A DNA stretch of 64,000 nt, from contig CALVMW010000001.1 of the NCBI GenBank assembly GCA_944349335.1, positions 549,671-613,670 on the forward strand. The letters are read 5' to 3'. Each line of letters starts with the position of its first letter. Position 1 is the stretch's first letter. Positions 42,782-51,359 of this stretch are shown here, piece by piece. This DNA comes from an uncultured Bacilli bacterium (GTDB taxonomy: Bacteria; Bacillota_I; Bacilli_A; RFN20; CAG-288). Below the pieces are notes generated by a model, which had not been told where the DNA came from, searched no databases, and saw only the letters and a program-made list of their open reading frames with translations. The translations under genes and the position numbers were made by a program.

Positions 42782-43693
42782 ATTTTTGAAAACTAACTTA
42801 TTAAATTCTTCTAATGTTAGAGATTTTTTATCACGAACATTTTTTATGCTAGAAATAACATAATCCGCGTCTTTTATATTTCTCACAAAAATAATATTCT
42901 TTCTGATAAACTCTTTTTTATGCTTGTTAAAATAAGTGATATTTTCACTGACTATACGATAATTGATAAAGAAATGCTTCCCCCATACATCTTTATCATA
43001 AGTTTCTATAACAGGATGAATAGAAGAATCATTTTTATAAAAGTCCTCGACTGCTTTATGCATCTTTTCTTTTTGTATTCGTAAGGCTTTGTTTTTATTA
43101 TATATCTCTATATATTCTTCAGTCGGCTTATAACAAGGAAATTTATTTATAATATCTTCAACTAAAATATTATTTTCTTTTAAGAGTGTCGATAGTATTT
43201 CCATACTCATATAAGCATCATCATCAGAACGATGATAAGTAAAAGAAGGCAGATTATATAATTCAATAAGTTTATCTAAACCGCGAAGATTAGATAATTT
43301 ATGAATGATTTTATCTAATAATTGAATATCAATAACTTTAAAGTTTTCAAATTTTAAACGATATCTTTTACAAGAATAATAAAAATAATTTATATCTTGA
43401 TTAATAGCAAAGCCAAAAACGATCGTATCTTTATCAATCAGAAGATTTTTAATCTCTTCATAATAAAAGGGAAAAGTGTGAGCCCATTTAAAATGAAATA
43501 AAGGATAAGCTAAAGCGATTCCGCATCCCTTTTTAGCATTACCTAATAAAAAAGGGGCATCTGGATCTATTAAAATATCTTTCTTTTTAATAACATTAAA
43601 TTTATCATCGGTTTTTACATAACCGAAGGAACAGATTTTTCCTTCTCCATGAAGACAATTAGCACATTCAATATCGATAAATAGGTAATTCAT
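42779..43693 (-). CDS. DEDDh-type 3'-5' exonuclease (RNase T / DNA polymerase III epsilon-like)
   Basis: 304 residues. Exo I is FIDIECANC (Asp, Glu), Exo II lies around FGFAINQDINYFYY, and Exo III is HRSDDDAYMSMEIL with the His and Asp four to five residues apart. The ~100 C-terminal residues (from FYKNDSSIHPVIETYD) are Lys-rich and unrecognised; they could bind nucleic acid. It probably trims RNA or DNA ends in the cytosol. The ATG at 43693 has no ribosome-binding site; TGA-TATACA lies 9 bases upstream, so the mRNA may be leaderless. Confidence 0.8.
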   Translation of the reverse strand: MNYLFIDIECANCLHGEGKICSFGYVKTDDKFNVIKKKDILIDPDAPFLLGNAKKGCGIALAYPLFHFKWAHTFPFYYEEIKNLLIDKDTIVFGFAINQDINYFYYSCKRYRLKFENFKVIDIQLLDKIIHKLSNLRGLDKLIELYNLPSFTYHRSDDDAYMSMEILSTLLKENNILVEDIINKFPCYKPTEEYIEIYNKNKALRIQKEKMHKAVEDFYKNDSSIHPVIETYDKDVWGKHFFINYRIVSENITYFNKHKKEFIRKNIIFVRNIKDADYVISSIKNVRDKKSLTLEEFNKLVFKN

Positions 43694-43702
43694 CAAGTTT
43701 AT

Positions 43703-43711
43703 TGTATATCA
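43703..43711 (-). promoter_or_regulatory. Candidate extended -10 (TGATATACA) before the exonuclease gene
   Basis: On the minus strand, 9 bases before the ATG, without Shine-Dalgarno sequence; the same spacing as at 39477-39485. TACAAT in the same stretch is an alternative -10. Confidence 0.35.
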
Positions 43712-43868
43712 AAAAACAATTATTTTATACTTTTTTATAAGTGAGTTTTATTGAAAATAAGTAATAAAAACAATCGATTTTACATATCTATTTTACATAA
43801 ATGAGCTTTTTTATTTTTTATATCATCTAAATAGTGATTTCTATCTTTTTTTATCAATCATTTTTCCT

Positions 43869-43874
43869 TATAAT
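43869..43874 (+). promoter_or_regulatory. Candidate -10 of the eight-gene operon
   Basis: TATAAT 22 bases before the first ATG (43897), upstream of the GCGAGG/AAAGGA ribosome-binding region. The -35 region is only T-rich. Confidence 0.4.
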
Positions 43875-43896
43875 TTAAGCGAGGTAAAAAAGGAAA

Positions 43897-44562
43897 ATGA
43901 ACAAGAAAACACTAGACATACTTTCAGAGTGCGATGGTGCTATCTTCGATATGGATGGTACGATTATTGATTCAATGCGCATATGGAGCGATATTGACAA
44001 AAGGTTTTTTGCTGCCCACGATATGGACATACCTAAAGGCTTACAACAAAAAATTGCTCATATGAACTTTAAAGAGATGGCTCAATACTTTAAAGATACT
44101 TTTTCCTTTTCGGAATCTGTCGAAGAAATCAATCAAATGTGGATGAATATGGCTAAAGAAGAATATTCATACAACATTAAATTAAAACCTTATGTAAAAG
44201 AGTTTTTAGCAGCTTTAAAAGAAAGAAATTATAAGATATCTTTAGCTACTTCTAATCAAAAAGATCTATATGAACCTTGTTTAAAGAACAATAAGATCCT
44301 TGAATACTTTGACTATTTACTTAACACTAATGTTTATTCTACTTCAAAAGATGAACCTACTATCTATTTAGAAGCTTCTAAAAAGATGAATACACCTGTT
44401 GAAAAAACTGTTGTTTTTGAAGATATATATCCTGCGATTAAAACAGCAAAAAACGCTGGTTTTAAAGTAATAGCCATTTACGATGATAGTTCTAAAGATC
44501 GTGAAAAAGATATTCGCTATTTAGCAGATGATTATATTTATTCCTTCGACGTATTTAAATAA
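43897..44562 (+). CDS. HAD-family phosphatase (beta-phosphoglucomutase-like)
   Basis: 221 residues. Motif I is IFDMDGTIIDS (nucleophile and acid Asp), motif II LATSNQ, motif III the Lys in TSKDEPT and motif IV VFEDIYPAI. A helical cap lies between motifs I and II. It dephosphorylates a small cytosolic phosphate ester; the substrate is unknown. It is the first gene of a rightward string of eight with overlaps or tiny gaps; its stop overlaps the sirtuin start by one base (TAATG). Confidence 0.88.
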   Translation: MNKKTLDILSECDGAIFDMDGTIIDSMRIWSDIDKRFFAAHDMDIPKGLQQKIAHMNFKEMAQYFKDTFSFSESVEEINQMWMNMAKEEYSYNIKLKPYVKEFLAALKERNYKISLATSNQKDLYEPCLKNNKILEYFDYLLNTNVYSTSKDEPTIYLEASKKMNTPVEKTVVFEDIYPAIKTAKNAGFKVIAIYDDSSKDREKDIRYLADDYIYSFDVFK

Positions 44563-45281
44563 TGAAAGAAATAGAAATATTACAACAATATATAGATGAA
44601 AGTGATAATATCGTCTTTTTTGGTGGGGCGGGAGTCTCAACTGAATCAGGCATACCTGATTTTCGTTCTAAAGATGGTCTTTATAATCAAAAATATGCTT
44701 ATCCCCCTGAAGAGATATTATCCTCTCACTTCTTTTATTCTCAACCTGAAGAATTTTTTCGTTTTTATAAAGATAAAATGCTCGTTTTAGATGCTAAACC
44801 AAATAGAGCTCACCTTTATCTAGCAAAATTAGAAAAAGAAGGAAAATTACAAGCGATAGTAACACAAAATATCGATGGTCTTCATCAAAAAGCGGGTAAT
44901 AAAAACGTCATTGAACTCCATGGTTCCATTTATAGAAACCGCTGCATAAACTGTTCTAAATTCTATCCGCCTGAATATATAAAAGAATGTGATAAAATCC
45001 CTTATTGCGAACATTGCCATAATATTGTTAAACCAGAAGTTGTCCTTTATGAAGAACCATTAGATGAAATGGTTATGACTAAAGCGATGATTAAAATAAT
45101 GGAGGCTGAATTATTAATAATAGCTGGTACATCTTTATCTGTTTATCCTGCTAATGGATTCATTAATTATTTTCAAGGTAAACATATGGTGTTAATAAAT
45201 AAAGATAAAACTCCCTATGATAATAAAGCTGATTTAGTAATTCACGATAAAATAGGAGAGGTCTTTAGTAAATTAAAATGA
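44562..45281 (+). CDS. cobB: NAD-dependent protein deacylase (sirtuin)
   Basis: 239 residues. GAGVSTESGIPDFRS at 22-36 binds NAD; TQNIDGLH (101-108) and catalytic His120 in ELHGS follow. The four zinc ligands are Cys128, Cys131, Cys149 and Cys152. GTSLSVYPA closes the Rossmann part. The enzyme removes acyl groups from lysines with NAD+ consumption. Class-III/U-type details are not resolved. Unlike the SIR2-like protein at 24924, this is a true deacylase with a zinc module. The next gene overlaps it by 4 bases. Confidence 0.92.
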   Translation: MKEIEILQQYIDESDNIVFFGGAGVSTESGIPDFRSKDGLYNQKYAYPPEEILSSHFFYSQPEEFFRFYKDKMLVLDAKPNRAHLYLAKLEKEGKLQAIVTQNIDGLHQKAGNKNVIELHGSIYRNRCINCSKFYPPEYIKECDKIPYCEHCHNIVKPEVVLYEEPLDEMVMTKAMIKIMEAELLIIAGTSLSVYPANGFINYFQGKHMVLINKDKTPYDNKADLVIHDKIGEVFSKLK

Positions 45282-45709
45282 AAGATATAGAAATATTAAA
45301 AGATATAGAATCAAAATATTATTTCGGCTCTGCTTTCTTCTTCTCACTTTTACCGATTTGTGAAGAGCTAAATGCTCCTTTAATTATAAAAAATACTTTA
45401 GAAAAATTAATTGAAGAGGATGCTTATCTTTTTACTTTTTCTTTAAAAGATAAACTCACTTTATCTGATAAAGATATCATCGTCAATTCATTAAATGATT
45501 ATCTTCTTATTGCTAATTATTTAAAAGATGAAGTAAAAAATGATTCATTATTATCACTTCCTCTATTATTTATTCATAATCTCTTATCTTTACAAATTCC
45601 TTTATTTAGAAAAGAAGAGATGAAAGATCAATCTTTACTATTAAATAAAATAATACAAACTGAAAATGAAATAAAATATTTATTAGATGAGGTGAGTGAT
45701 GAATTATAA
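45278..45709 (+). CDS. Unrecognised helical protein, 143 residues
   Basis: It begins MKDIEILKDIESKYYFGSAF. Leu/Ile and Lys/Glu heptads suggest an all-helical cytosolic protein; the hydrophobic stretch LLSLPLLFIHNLLSLQIPLF is too interrupted to be a sure membrane span. It overlaps the sirtuin stop by 4 bases and the next gene by 11 bases, so strict co-translation is likely. Family unknown. Confidence 0.6.
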   Translation: MKDIEILKDIESKYYFGSAFFFSLLPICEELNAPLIIKNTLEKLIEEDAYLFTFSLKDKLTLSDKDIIVNSLNDYLLIANYLKDEVKNDSLLSLPLLFIHNLLSLQIPLFRKEEMKDQSLLLNKIIQTENEIKYLLDEVSDEL

Positions 45710-46082
45710 CTTACTGATTGAAAAGACACTACTTAAACCTATAAATATAAGAAAAAAGTACAGCTATTGCTTATCTCTCTTACCTTATTATTATCTTCTC
45801 TCTAAATTATTAAAAAGGAAAGAACAAGGTAAAAAACCATTTTCGGAGAAATTTTATTATGAAAAAAAGATTAATCTGTTAGAAGAAACAATTCAGAGTA
45901 CTGAAAAAGAATTAGAACAAGATAATATAAATTTCTCTTTTATTGCTTTTTCATTAAAATATATAATTGAAATAGCGCAAGAGGCTGAGGAAGAAATAAA
46001 AAATAAAAGTTTTAAACAAGATTTTACAAATATAAAATTGTACCTGATGACACTATATGTATTTCTCGAACAAAATAAATGA
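45699..46082 (+). CDS. Unrecognised helical protein, 127 residues
   Basis: The ATG at 45699 is preceded by GAGGTG; an in-frame GTG just before it is part of that site. It is a basic, helical protein (MNYNLLIEKTLLKPINIRKK..., KINLLEETIQSTEKELEQD). Size and position parallel the preceding 143-residue protein, which together might form a small complex. No motif identifies a function. Confidence 0.55.
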   Translation: MNYNLLIEKTLLKPINIRKKYSYCLSLLPYYYLLSKLLKRKEQGKKPFSEKFYYEKKINLLEETIQSTEKELEQDNINFSFIAFSLKYIIEIAQEAEEEIKNKSFKQDFTNIKLYLMTLYVFLEQNK

Positions 46083-46099
46083 TATAATTTGGAGGTATT

Positions 46100-46441
46100 A
46101 TGAAAGATTACGAAGAGTGGAAAAATAGAAAAAAACTTATCGATTTAAGAGCAAGATATGCTACTTGCTATGAGAATGAAGATGGTTCTCGTTTTTATAT
46201 TGAACCTCAATTCTATACTTGTCTACAAGCTTATAAAATGCTTAGGCCAGAATCGTATCAAAACATTTTAAATAAATTAGATGAAATTGTTAAAAAGAAT
46301 CGTGTCGTATGTTTTATTGGACAAGAAGATAATCCATTAGAAGATATTGATGATGCTATTTATTTAACAGCCATCGATGTAGCTGACCGGGCTCAAGTCT
46401 TAGTAGAAGATAAATCACGCGGCTCTGATTATGGAGATTAA
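46100..46441 (+). CDS. Unrecognised 113-residue protein
   Basis: It begins MKDYEEWKNRKKLIDLRARY after TTGGAGG. It is acidic overall with FYIEPQFYTCLQAYKMLRP in the middle and DDAIYLTAIDVADRAQVLVE near the end. There is no signal or membrane segment. It ends 2 bases before the metalloprotease gene. No family is recognised. Confidence 0.6.
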   Translation: MKDYEEWKNRKKLIDLRARYATCYENEDGSRFYIEPQFYTCLQAYKMLRPESYQNILNKLDEIVKKNRVVCFIGQEDNPLEDIDDAIYLTAIDVADRAQVLVEDKSRGSDYGD

Positions 46442-46443
46442 AC

Positions 46444-47997
46444 ATGAAGAAATTACCAATACTCCTTTCTTTTTCACTTCTTACTTTATCCTCTTGCGTC
46501 TTCTTCCCTCAAGTAAATATTCCTTCAGGTTCATCAATTTATAGAGAACCTAGTTATAATTCTAATTATACAAGTGAAAATCTTAATCTTTATAACATCG
46601 GTAGAGGATCTTTAGCGAGAGCTGTTTATATGCCGAGCAAAGGCTCCCCTAAATCTTTAGTTATACCTGTTGAATTTTCTGATGATAAATTTACTGATAT
46701 TGAACTTGAAAGATTAAATTATTCATTAAATGGTGATAGTGAAGATACTGGTTGGGAATCAGTCTCCTCTTATTACTATAAATCTAGTAATGGTCTTTTA
46801 AATATGGAGTTTGAAATAACTCCTGTCTTTTCTTTGACTAATACAGTTCAAGGATTACAAAATTCAGCTTATCAAAGTTCTTCAACTGATGTTGTTATTT
46901 CTATCTTAAATCAATGTCTAAGTGTTTTAAATGATGAAGGCTATGACTTAACTCAGTATGATACTAATAATGATGGTTTTATCGATAGTGTCTATCTTAT
47001 CTACTCTGCTCCTTATAGTGCTTCTAGCGATTTATATTGGGCATTTACTAGTTGGAATACTGAATACGATTATTCTTTAGATGTTCAAGCTAGCTCTTAT
47101 ACTTGGCAAAGCATCGATTTTTTAACCGATGGTAATTATGCTAGTTATGACAAAGCTAAAAATGGTGATGCTCATACTATCATTCATGAAACTGGCCATT
47201 TATTAGGTTTAGACGATTATTATTCCTATGATGTAAATGGTATTGATAATTTTGATTCACCTTGTGGAACATTAACTATGATGGATGCGAATATCGGTGA
47301 TCTTGATAGCTATTCTAAATACTTATTAGGTTGGATTGATCCTATTGTGATCACTGAAGATCTCATCTCTTCTAATAATACTATCCGTTTAGATAAATCA
47401 TCAGAGAATCAAGCGATATTGATTCCTATCTATAAAAATAATCAGATTGATTTTAATTATACTCCTTTCGATGAATATCTTATTTTAGAATACTATACAC
47501 CCAGTGAATTAAATGAAAAGGATTCACTTACTCCTTATGACAATCTTCGAATGTATACTGAAGATGGTGTTATCTTATACCATATTAATTCTCGTATAGG
47601 TAGAATGGATGCAAACACTTTCGGTGTTCCTGAATATAGCGGATATAATTACGACAAGCTACCTTTATATTCTGAAGATCGTCAATGGGGAAGAAATTAT
47701 GTTTTCGATTATATTCATTCAAATACCCCCTCTTATTCTTACGAAACTTTAGATGATGCTGATAACTATTATAGAGGTAGAAAGATTTCAATTTTAGGTA
47801 GCAATGAAACTAAAACTCAATTCTCTTTAGGAAAAACAGCTTCAAATCGCTCATTATATCAAGAAGGTGATTCTTTCTATCTCGAAAATTCCACATATAA
47901 TAATTTTATCTTTGATGATGGAAGCGCACCGCACTTTGGCTTTAGAATTACAGATATGACAGAAGATTATTGCGATATTACTTTTGAGGTGATTTAA
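46444..47997 (+). CDS. M6-type (immune-inhibitor-A-like) metalloprotease lipoprotein
   Basis: 517 residues. The lipobox is LSSC (Cys18). A conserved pre-catalytic segment, YDTNNDGFIDSVYLIYSAP (172-190), is typical of M6 peptidases, and the zinc site is HETGH at 248-252 followed by LLGLDDYY with the third ligand Asp. A C-terminal beta-rich part includes DYIHSNTPSYSYETLDDAD. It is probably a surface-anchored protease that cuts host or neighbour proteins. It is embedded between cytosolic unknowns and the two giant genes; its stop overlaps the next start by one base. Confidence 0.82.
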   Translation: MKKLPILLSFSLLTLSSCVFFPQVNIPSGSSIYREPSYNSNYTSENLNLYNIGRGSLARAVYMPSKGSPKSLVIPVEFSDDKFTDIELERLNYSLNGDSEDTGWESVSSYYYKSSNGLLNMEFEITPVFSLTNTVQGLQNSAYQSSSTDVVISILNQCLSVLNDEGYDLTQYDTNNDGFIDSVYLIYSAPYSASSDLYWAFTSWNTEYDYSLDVQASSYTWQSIDFLTDGNYASYDKAKNGDAHTIIHETGHLLGLDDYYSYDVNGIDNFDSPCGTLTMMDANIGDLDSYSKYLLGWIDPIVITEDLISSNNTIRLDKSSENQAILIPIYKNNQIDFNYTPFDEYLILEYYTPSELNEKDSLTPYDNLRMYTEDGVILYHINSRIGRMDANTFGVPEYSGYNYDKLPLYSEDRQWGRNYVFDYIHSNTPSYSYETLDDADNYYRGRKISILGSNETKTQFSLGKTASNRSLYQEGDSFYLENSTYNNFIFDDGSAPHFGFRITDMTEDYCDITFEVI

Positions 47998-50900
47998 TGT
48001 CGGTTTTTCTTTATCCAGAAAAAGAACTATCTTTAGATTCCTATCCCATCTATAAAAAAGCCTATTTTGGTTTACATACTATTTTTTTCTTGGATGAACA
48101 AAATAATATATATGCTCCGCTTTCTGAAAAAGCAGGTATTGAAAGTCTAAATCAATTCTATAAAAAACATATAATTCACCTTAATTTTTATCCTGTCTAT
48201 AATGGCAAATCTTTTTCATATAAAAAAGGTAGTGAAGTTGATACTTATCAATATGTTTTAGGAATACCAAATACTATCTTTAAAATGTTTGATTTAAAAA
48301 AAGAGATAACTGAGCAAATTATTTTTAAAGAAGATTTAGAATCCTTAAAGAAAACATGCTATCAAGATATCTATGCTGATTATAATAAGAAATGGTACTG
48401 TGATGACTTTAAATTATATGCTGCTAAGAAAGGGTTTTTCTTCCTTTACGATGAAAGCAAAGACTTTTTAAAAGAACACTTTTTACCTGTCTATTTTAAT
48501 CAAGAAAGTATGACACCTTTCTTTAAAGATTTACTTTCTTCTTATTCTTCTAAAAGATTAGTTATCGACTTTTTAAATAATGAAACTGACACAGAACTAC
48601 TTAAATTTTTAGAAAGATTTGATAAATTTAATTTAGAAGAGATAACTTATTATTTTATTAATCACCAATATAATCGTCGCATTGCTGAAGCCTGTTCTTT
48701 TTCTCCTTACATCTCAACTTTAGTAAATGCTACTAAGCGTTTCTTAATTGCAATTATCAATTCTCTTTATGATGATTACTGTTTAAAAGAACTAAAAATA
48801 GATACTAATAAAAAATCAATTTTTACTCCTTCTTCTATTTTTGAAAACAAATCTCTCTATTCTTATTCTTCATATAATGGAGAAGTTTTCACTAATGATA
48901 ATAAAACTTTTTTCTTCAATATAGCTGATAAAAATAAATTAAAAAACATGATTCAAGATATTAAAAATCTTGAAAAAGATATCCCTCCTCTTTTAATTTA
49001 TGCTCGCTTAGGTTACCCTTACTTAGGCTATAAGATGATAGAAGATAAAATAAATAATAATGATTTAATCTCCCTATTACCTTTTAAGGAGATTACTTAT
49101 GATGATGCTTTTTTAGCATATAAACGTTATTCTAAAGACTACACTTATTCTCCTTTTAATACTGAACATCGTTTAACTTACTATACTCGTTCTCTTTTAG
49201 ACTATGGAATAAAATATACTGAAAGAGAAGATAATAATGAGAAAAGAATAACCATTCGTGTTTTTAAATGTAAAAGAAAAGGTTTATTAAAAGAGATTTT
49301 TGATAACCCTACTTGTTCTTTATATGAACACTACTATTACCAATATTGTCTTGAAAACGATTTAAACGATAATCCTTTTATCAAAGAATTTCTTCGTATC
49401 TTAGATAAAGTATCATCTTATACTGCTTGCTCTTATTTTTTCTCCTCTTTCTCTGATACTACTTTAAAAGAGACAGTTGATGACTTATTAACTTATTTCT
49501 CTCTTGATAAATATATCGGTAGAAAAGAGATATATAGTCTTTTTGATTATATAAAACAGTCCTTACTTATCTACGTTGAAGATGAAATTAGAAAAAAAGC
49601 ATTAAAAGAACACGATTTATTAGTGTTAACTACATTAGATGGTATTATCAAAAACGGAGATAATTACGAAATAGAATCCATTTATCCGTATGTAGATTAT
49701 GGTTTTTCTTATTGCTCATTTAAAAAAACATATTTCTCTACTCCTTATATCTGTTCTTCACAGAAAGAGAGCTTAGAAAAAAGAGGAATGTTTTTTAAAG
49801 AACAATACGAAAAATATCATCCTGATGAAGAAGATGTGCGCAATAAAAATCAATATATTGCTGAAAAATTAGGTTTGCCAAGCGATGTCACTTGTACTTT
49901 ATTTATCAATCAAGATATATTGCCACAAATCAAATATCTTGATGATATTTCTCATCTTAAACAATCAATAGAGCCACAATGTCAAGAAGCTTTTTCATTT
50001 GAAATAAAAGAACTCACTCCATATTCTCCTTATATAATTGCTGAAGCGAGTAAATATGGTCTTCATATAACTGATAGTTTTGATGATTATATAGATAAGA
50101 TAAAAGAGGCTATTGAAAAGCATCAATTTTATGGTGCATTAAATATCGATAGAAGATATATATCTTCTGAATTTTTACCTTATTTAGATATGACTGTTCC
50201 TAAAGCTATCGCTTTACTATGTTCAGCAATTTCCGTCGATGTTTCCATCGATATTCATCTAGCAGATTTAGAGGAAAATCTTGGCGATGATGAAACATTA
50301 AATGAAATTCTTTTTAATATGAAAGAAAAAGATTATCCGATTCTTGAAAAAAATTATCCGCTATATTTAGATCTCTTCCGAATTTATTATTTACTTGCAA
50401 CAACATATGCCATCGAAGTTAGTAAAAAAATAATTCCTTCCTTAAAAGACTTACCATTAAGAACTCATGATAAAATAGAAGGCTTACCTTATCCATACGT
50501 TTATTATGGAAGAAATTTTAATGCTTATAAACAAGATGGTGATAATAATTATTACTTCTGTTCTTGTGATAAACAAGGAATCAGAAAAATGATTGAACTA
50601 TTCGATGCTGAAATATACGATGAAGTTTCTCCTAAAACCAGAATCGCTTATTTATTAAGTGCGGCTGGTCTACCTTATCATGTAATAATCGATGTTTTAA
50701 ATAATGATTTTACTAGGTTCAATATTGATGAGGTGATGAATTGCCTCCATTTTAAAGAACATATTTGTCGTCGTTGTGTAAATATTAATCACCCTGCTCT
50801 ATTTTTGTTTTTCTATGTCCTTTTACCTTTAAAAGATGGTAAAAATGCAGAGTATGTGTTCATCAGAAATCAAATGATAAAAGATGGATTCTATATGACT

Positions 50901-51359
50901 CCTTTTGTCGATTTAGCTAATGTCCACTTTGATCCTAATTATCATTATCATTTAGAGGACTACAATGATGAAATGATACCTACTTATGTTTCTTTAACAA
51001 GTGGTACACCTGAAAAGATCTTTACTTCATTTATCTTAGAAGAAAATGAAATGCATAATATTATCTTCGATTACCTCAATCTATTTAAAAGCGATAGTCA
51101 AACTAAAATTAATCTTTCAACCATTCTTAATGAATCTTATCGAATAAACCATTCTATCTTTTTAGCCTACTATATGAATATCAACAAGGGTTTTGAAACT
51201 TTAGCTACTTACACTCTTAAAACTTTCCCTATACTTTATTATAAAAAGTATCCAAATCATGAGAAATTAATCAATGGATTATTAGGCTTTTTAACATATC
51301 TCATTGAAAAGATGATTGATCGCTACGTTCAAAAAGAGATGATGATAGGGAGAAAATAA
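47997..51359 (+). CDS. Giant four-unit protein A, unknown family
   Basis: 1120 residues, no signal peptide, rich in Tyr, Asp, Lys and Phe. It is built of four divergent units of about 270 residues. Each opens with an aromatic-Gly box: KKAYFGLHTIFF (21-32), SSYNGEVFTN (291-300), YVDYGFSYCS (565-574), YVYYGRNFNAY (834-844). Each has a second Lys-Gly-type box further on: AAKKGFFFLYDE (142-153), LLDYGIKYTERE (400-411), ASKYGLHITDSF (684-695), MIKDGFYMTPF (960-970). Helical segments such as ...GLPYHVIIDVL separate them. No catalytic motif is seen. It starts with GAGG upstream, overlapping the protease stop. The next gene is a paralogue with the same layout. A scaffold or repeat-binding role is possible; nothing more can be said. 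Confidence 0.7.
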   Translation: MSVFLYPEKELSLDSYPIYKKAYFGLHTIFFLDEQNNIYAPLSEKAGIESLNQFYKKHIIHLNFYPVYNGKSFSYKKGSEVDTYQYVLGIPNTIFKMFDLKKEITEQIIFKEDLESLKKTCYQDIYADYNKKWYCDDFKLYAAKKGFFFLYDESKDFLKEHFLPVYFNQESMTPFFKDLLSSYSSKRLVIDFLNNETDTELLKFLERFDKFNLEEITYYFINHQYNRRIAEACSFSPYISTLVNATKRFLIAIINSLYDDYCLKELKIDTNKKSIFTPSSIFENKSLYSYSSYNGEVFTNDNKTFFFNIADKNKLKNMIQDIKNLEKDIPPLLIYARLGYPYLGYKMIEDKINNNDLISLLPFKEITYDDAFLAYKRYSKDYTYSPFNTEHRLTYYTRSLLDYGIKYTEREDNNEKRITIRVFKCKRKGLLKEIFDNPTCSLYEHYYYQYCLENDLNDNPFIKEFLRILDKVSSYTACSYFFSSFSDTTLKETVDDLLTYFSLDKYIGRKEIYSLFDYIKQSLLIYVEDEIRKKALKEHDLLVLTTLDGIIKNGDNYEIESIYPYVDYGFSYCSFKKTYFSTPYICSSQKESLEKRGMFFKEQYEKYHPDEEDVRNKNQYIAEKLGLPSDVTCTLFINQDILPQIKYLDDISHLKQSIEPQCQEAFSFEIKELTPYSPYIIAEASKYGLHITDSFDDYIDKIKEAIEKHQFYGALNIDRRYISSEFLPYLDMTVPKAIALLCSAISVDVSIDIHLADLEENLGDDETLNEILFNMKEKDYPILEKNYPLYLDLFRIYYLLATTYAIEVSKKIIPSLKDLPLRTHDKIEGLPYPYVYYGRNFNAYKQDGDNNYYFCSCDKQGIRKMIELFDAEIYDEVSPKTRIAYLLSAAGLPYHVIIDVLNNDFTRFNIDEVMNCLHFKEHICRRCVNINHPALFLFFYVLLPLKDGKNAEYVFIRNQMIKDGFYMTPFVDLANVHFDPNYHYHLEDYNDEMIPTYVSLTSGTPEKIFTSFILEENEMHNIIFDYLNLFKSDSQTKINLSTILNESYRINHSIFLAYYMNINKGFETLATYTLKTFPILYYKKYPNHEKLINGLLGFLTYLIEKMIDRYVQKEMMIGRK

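Noticed and set aside
44562..45281. Sirtuin as a second copy of the SIR2-like defence protein at 24924
   Set aside because: It has the four zinc Cys, GAGVSTESGIPDFR and QNID motifs of true deacylases; the 24924 protein has none of the zinc ligands and belongs to the SIR2_2-like group.
46100..46441. The 113-residue protein as an antitoxin of a toxin-antitoxin pair with its neighbours
   Set aside because: Neither it nor the two preceding small proteins shows a recognisable toxin or DNA-binding motif, and they are embedded in a long operon rather than forming an isolated pair.
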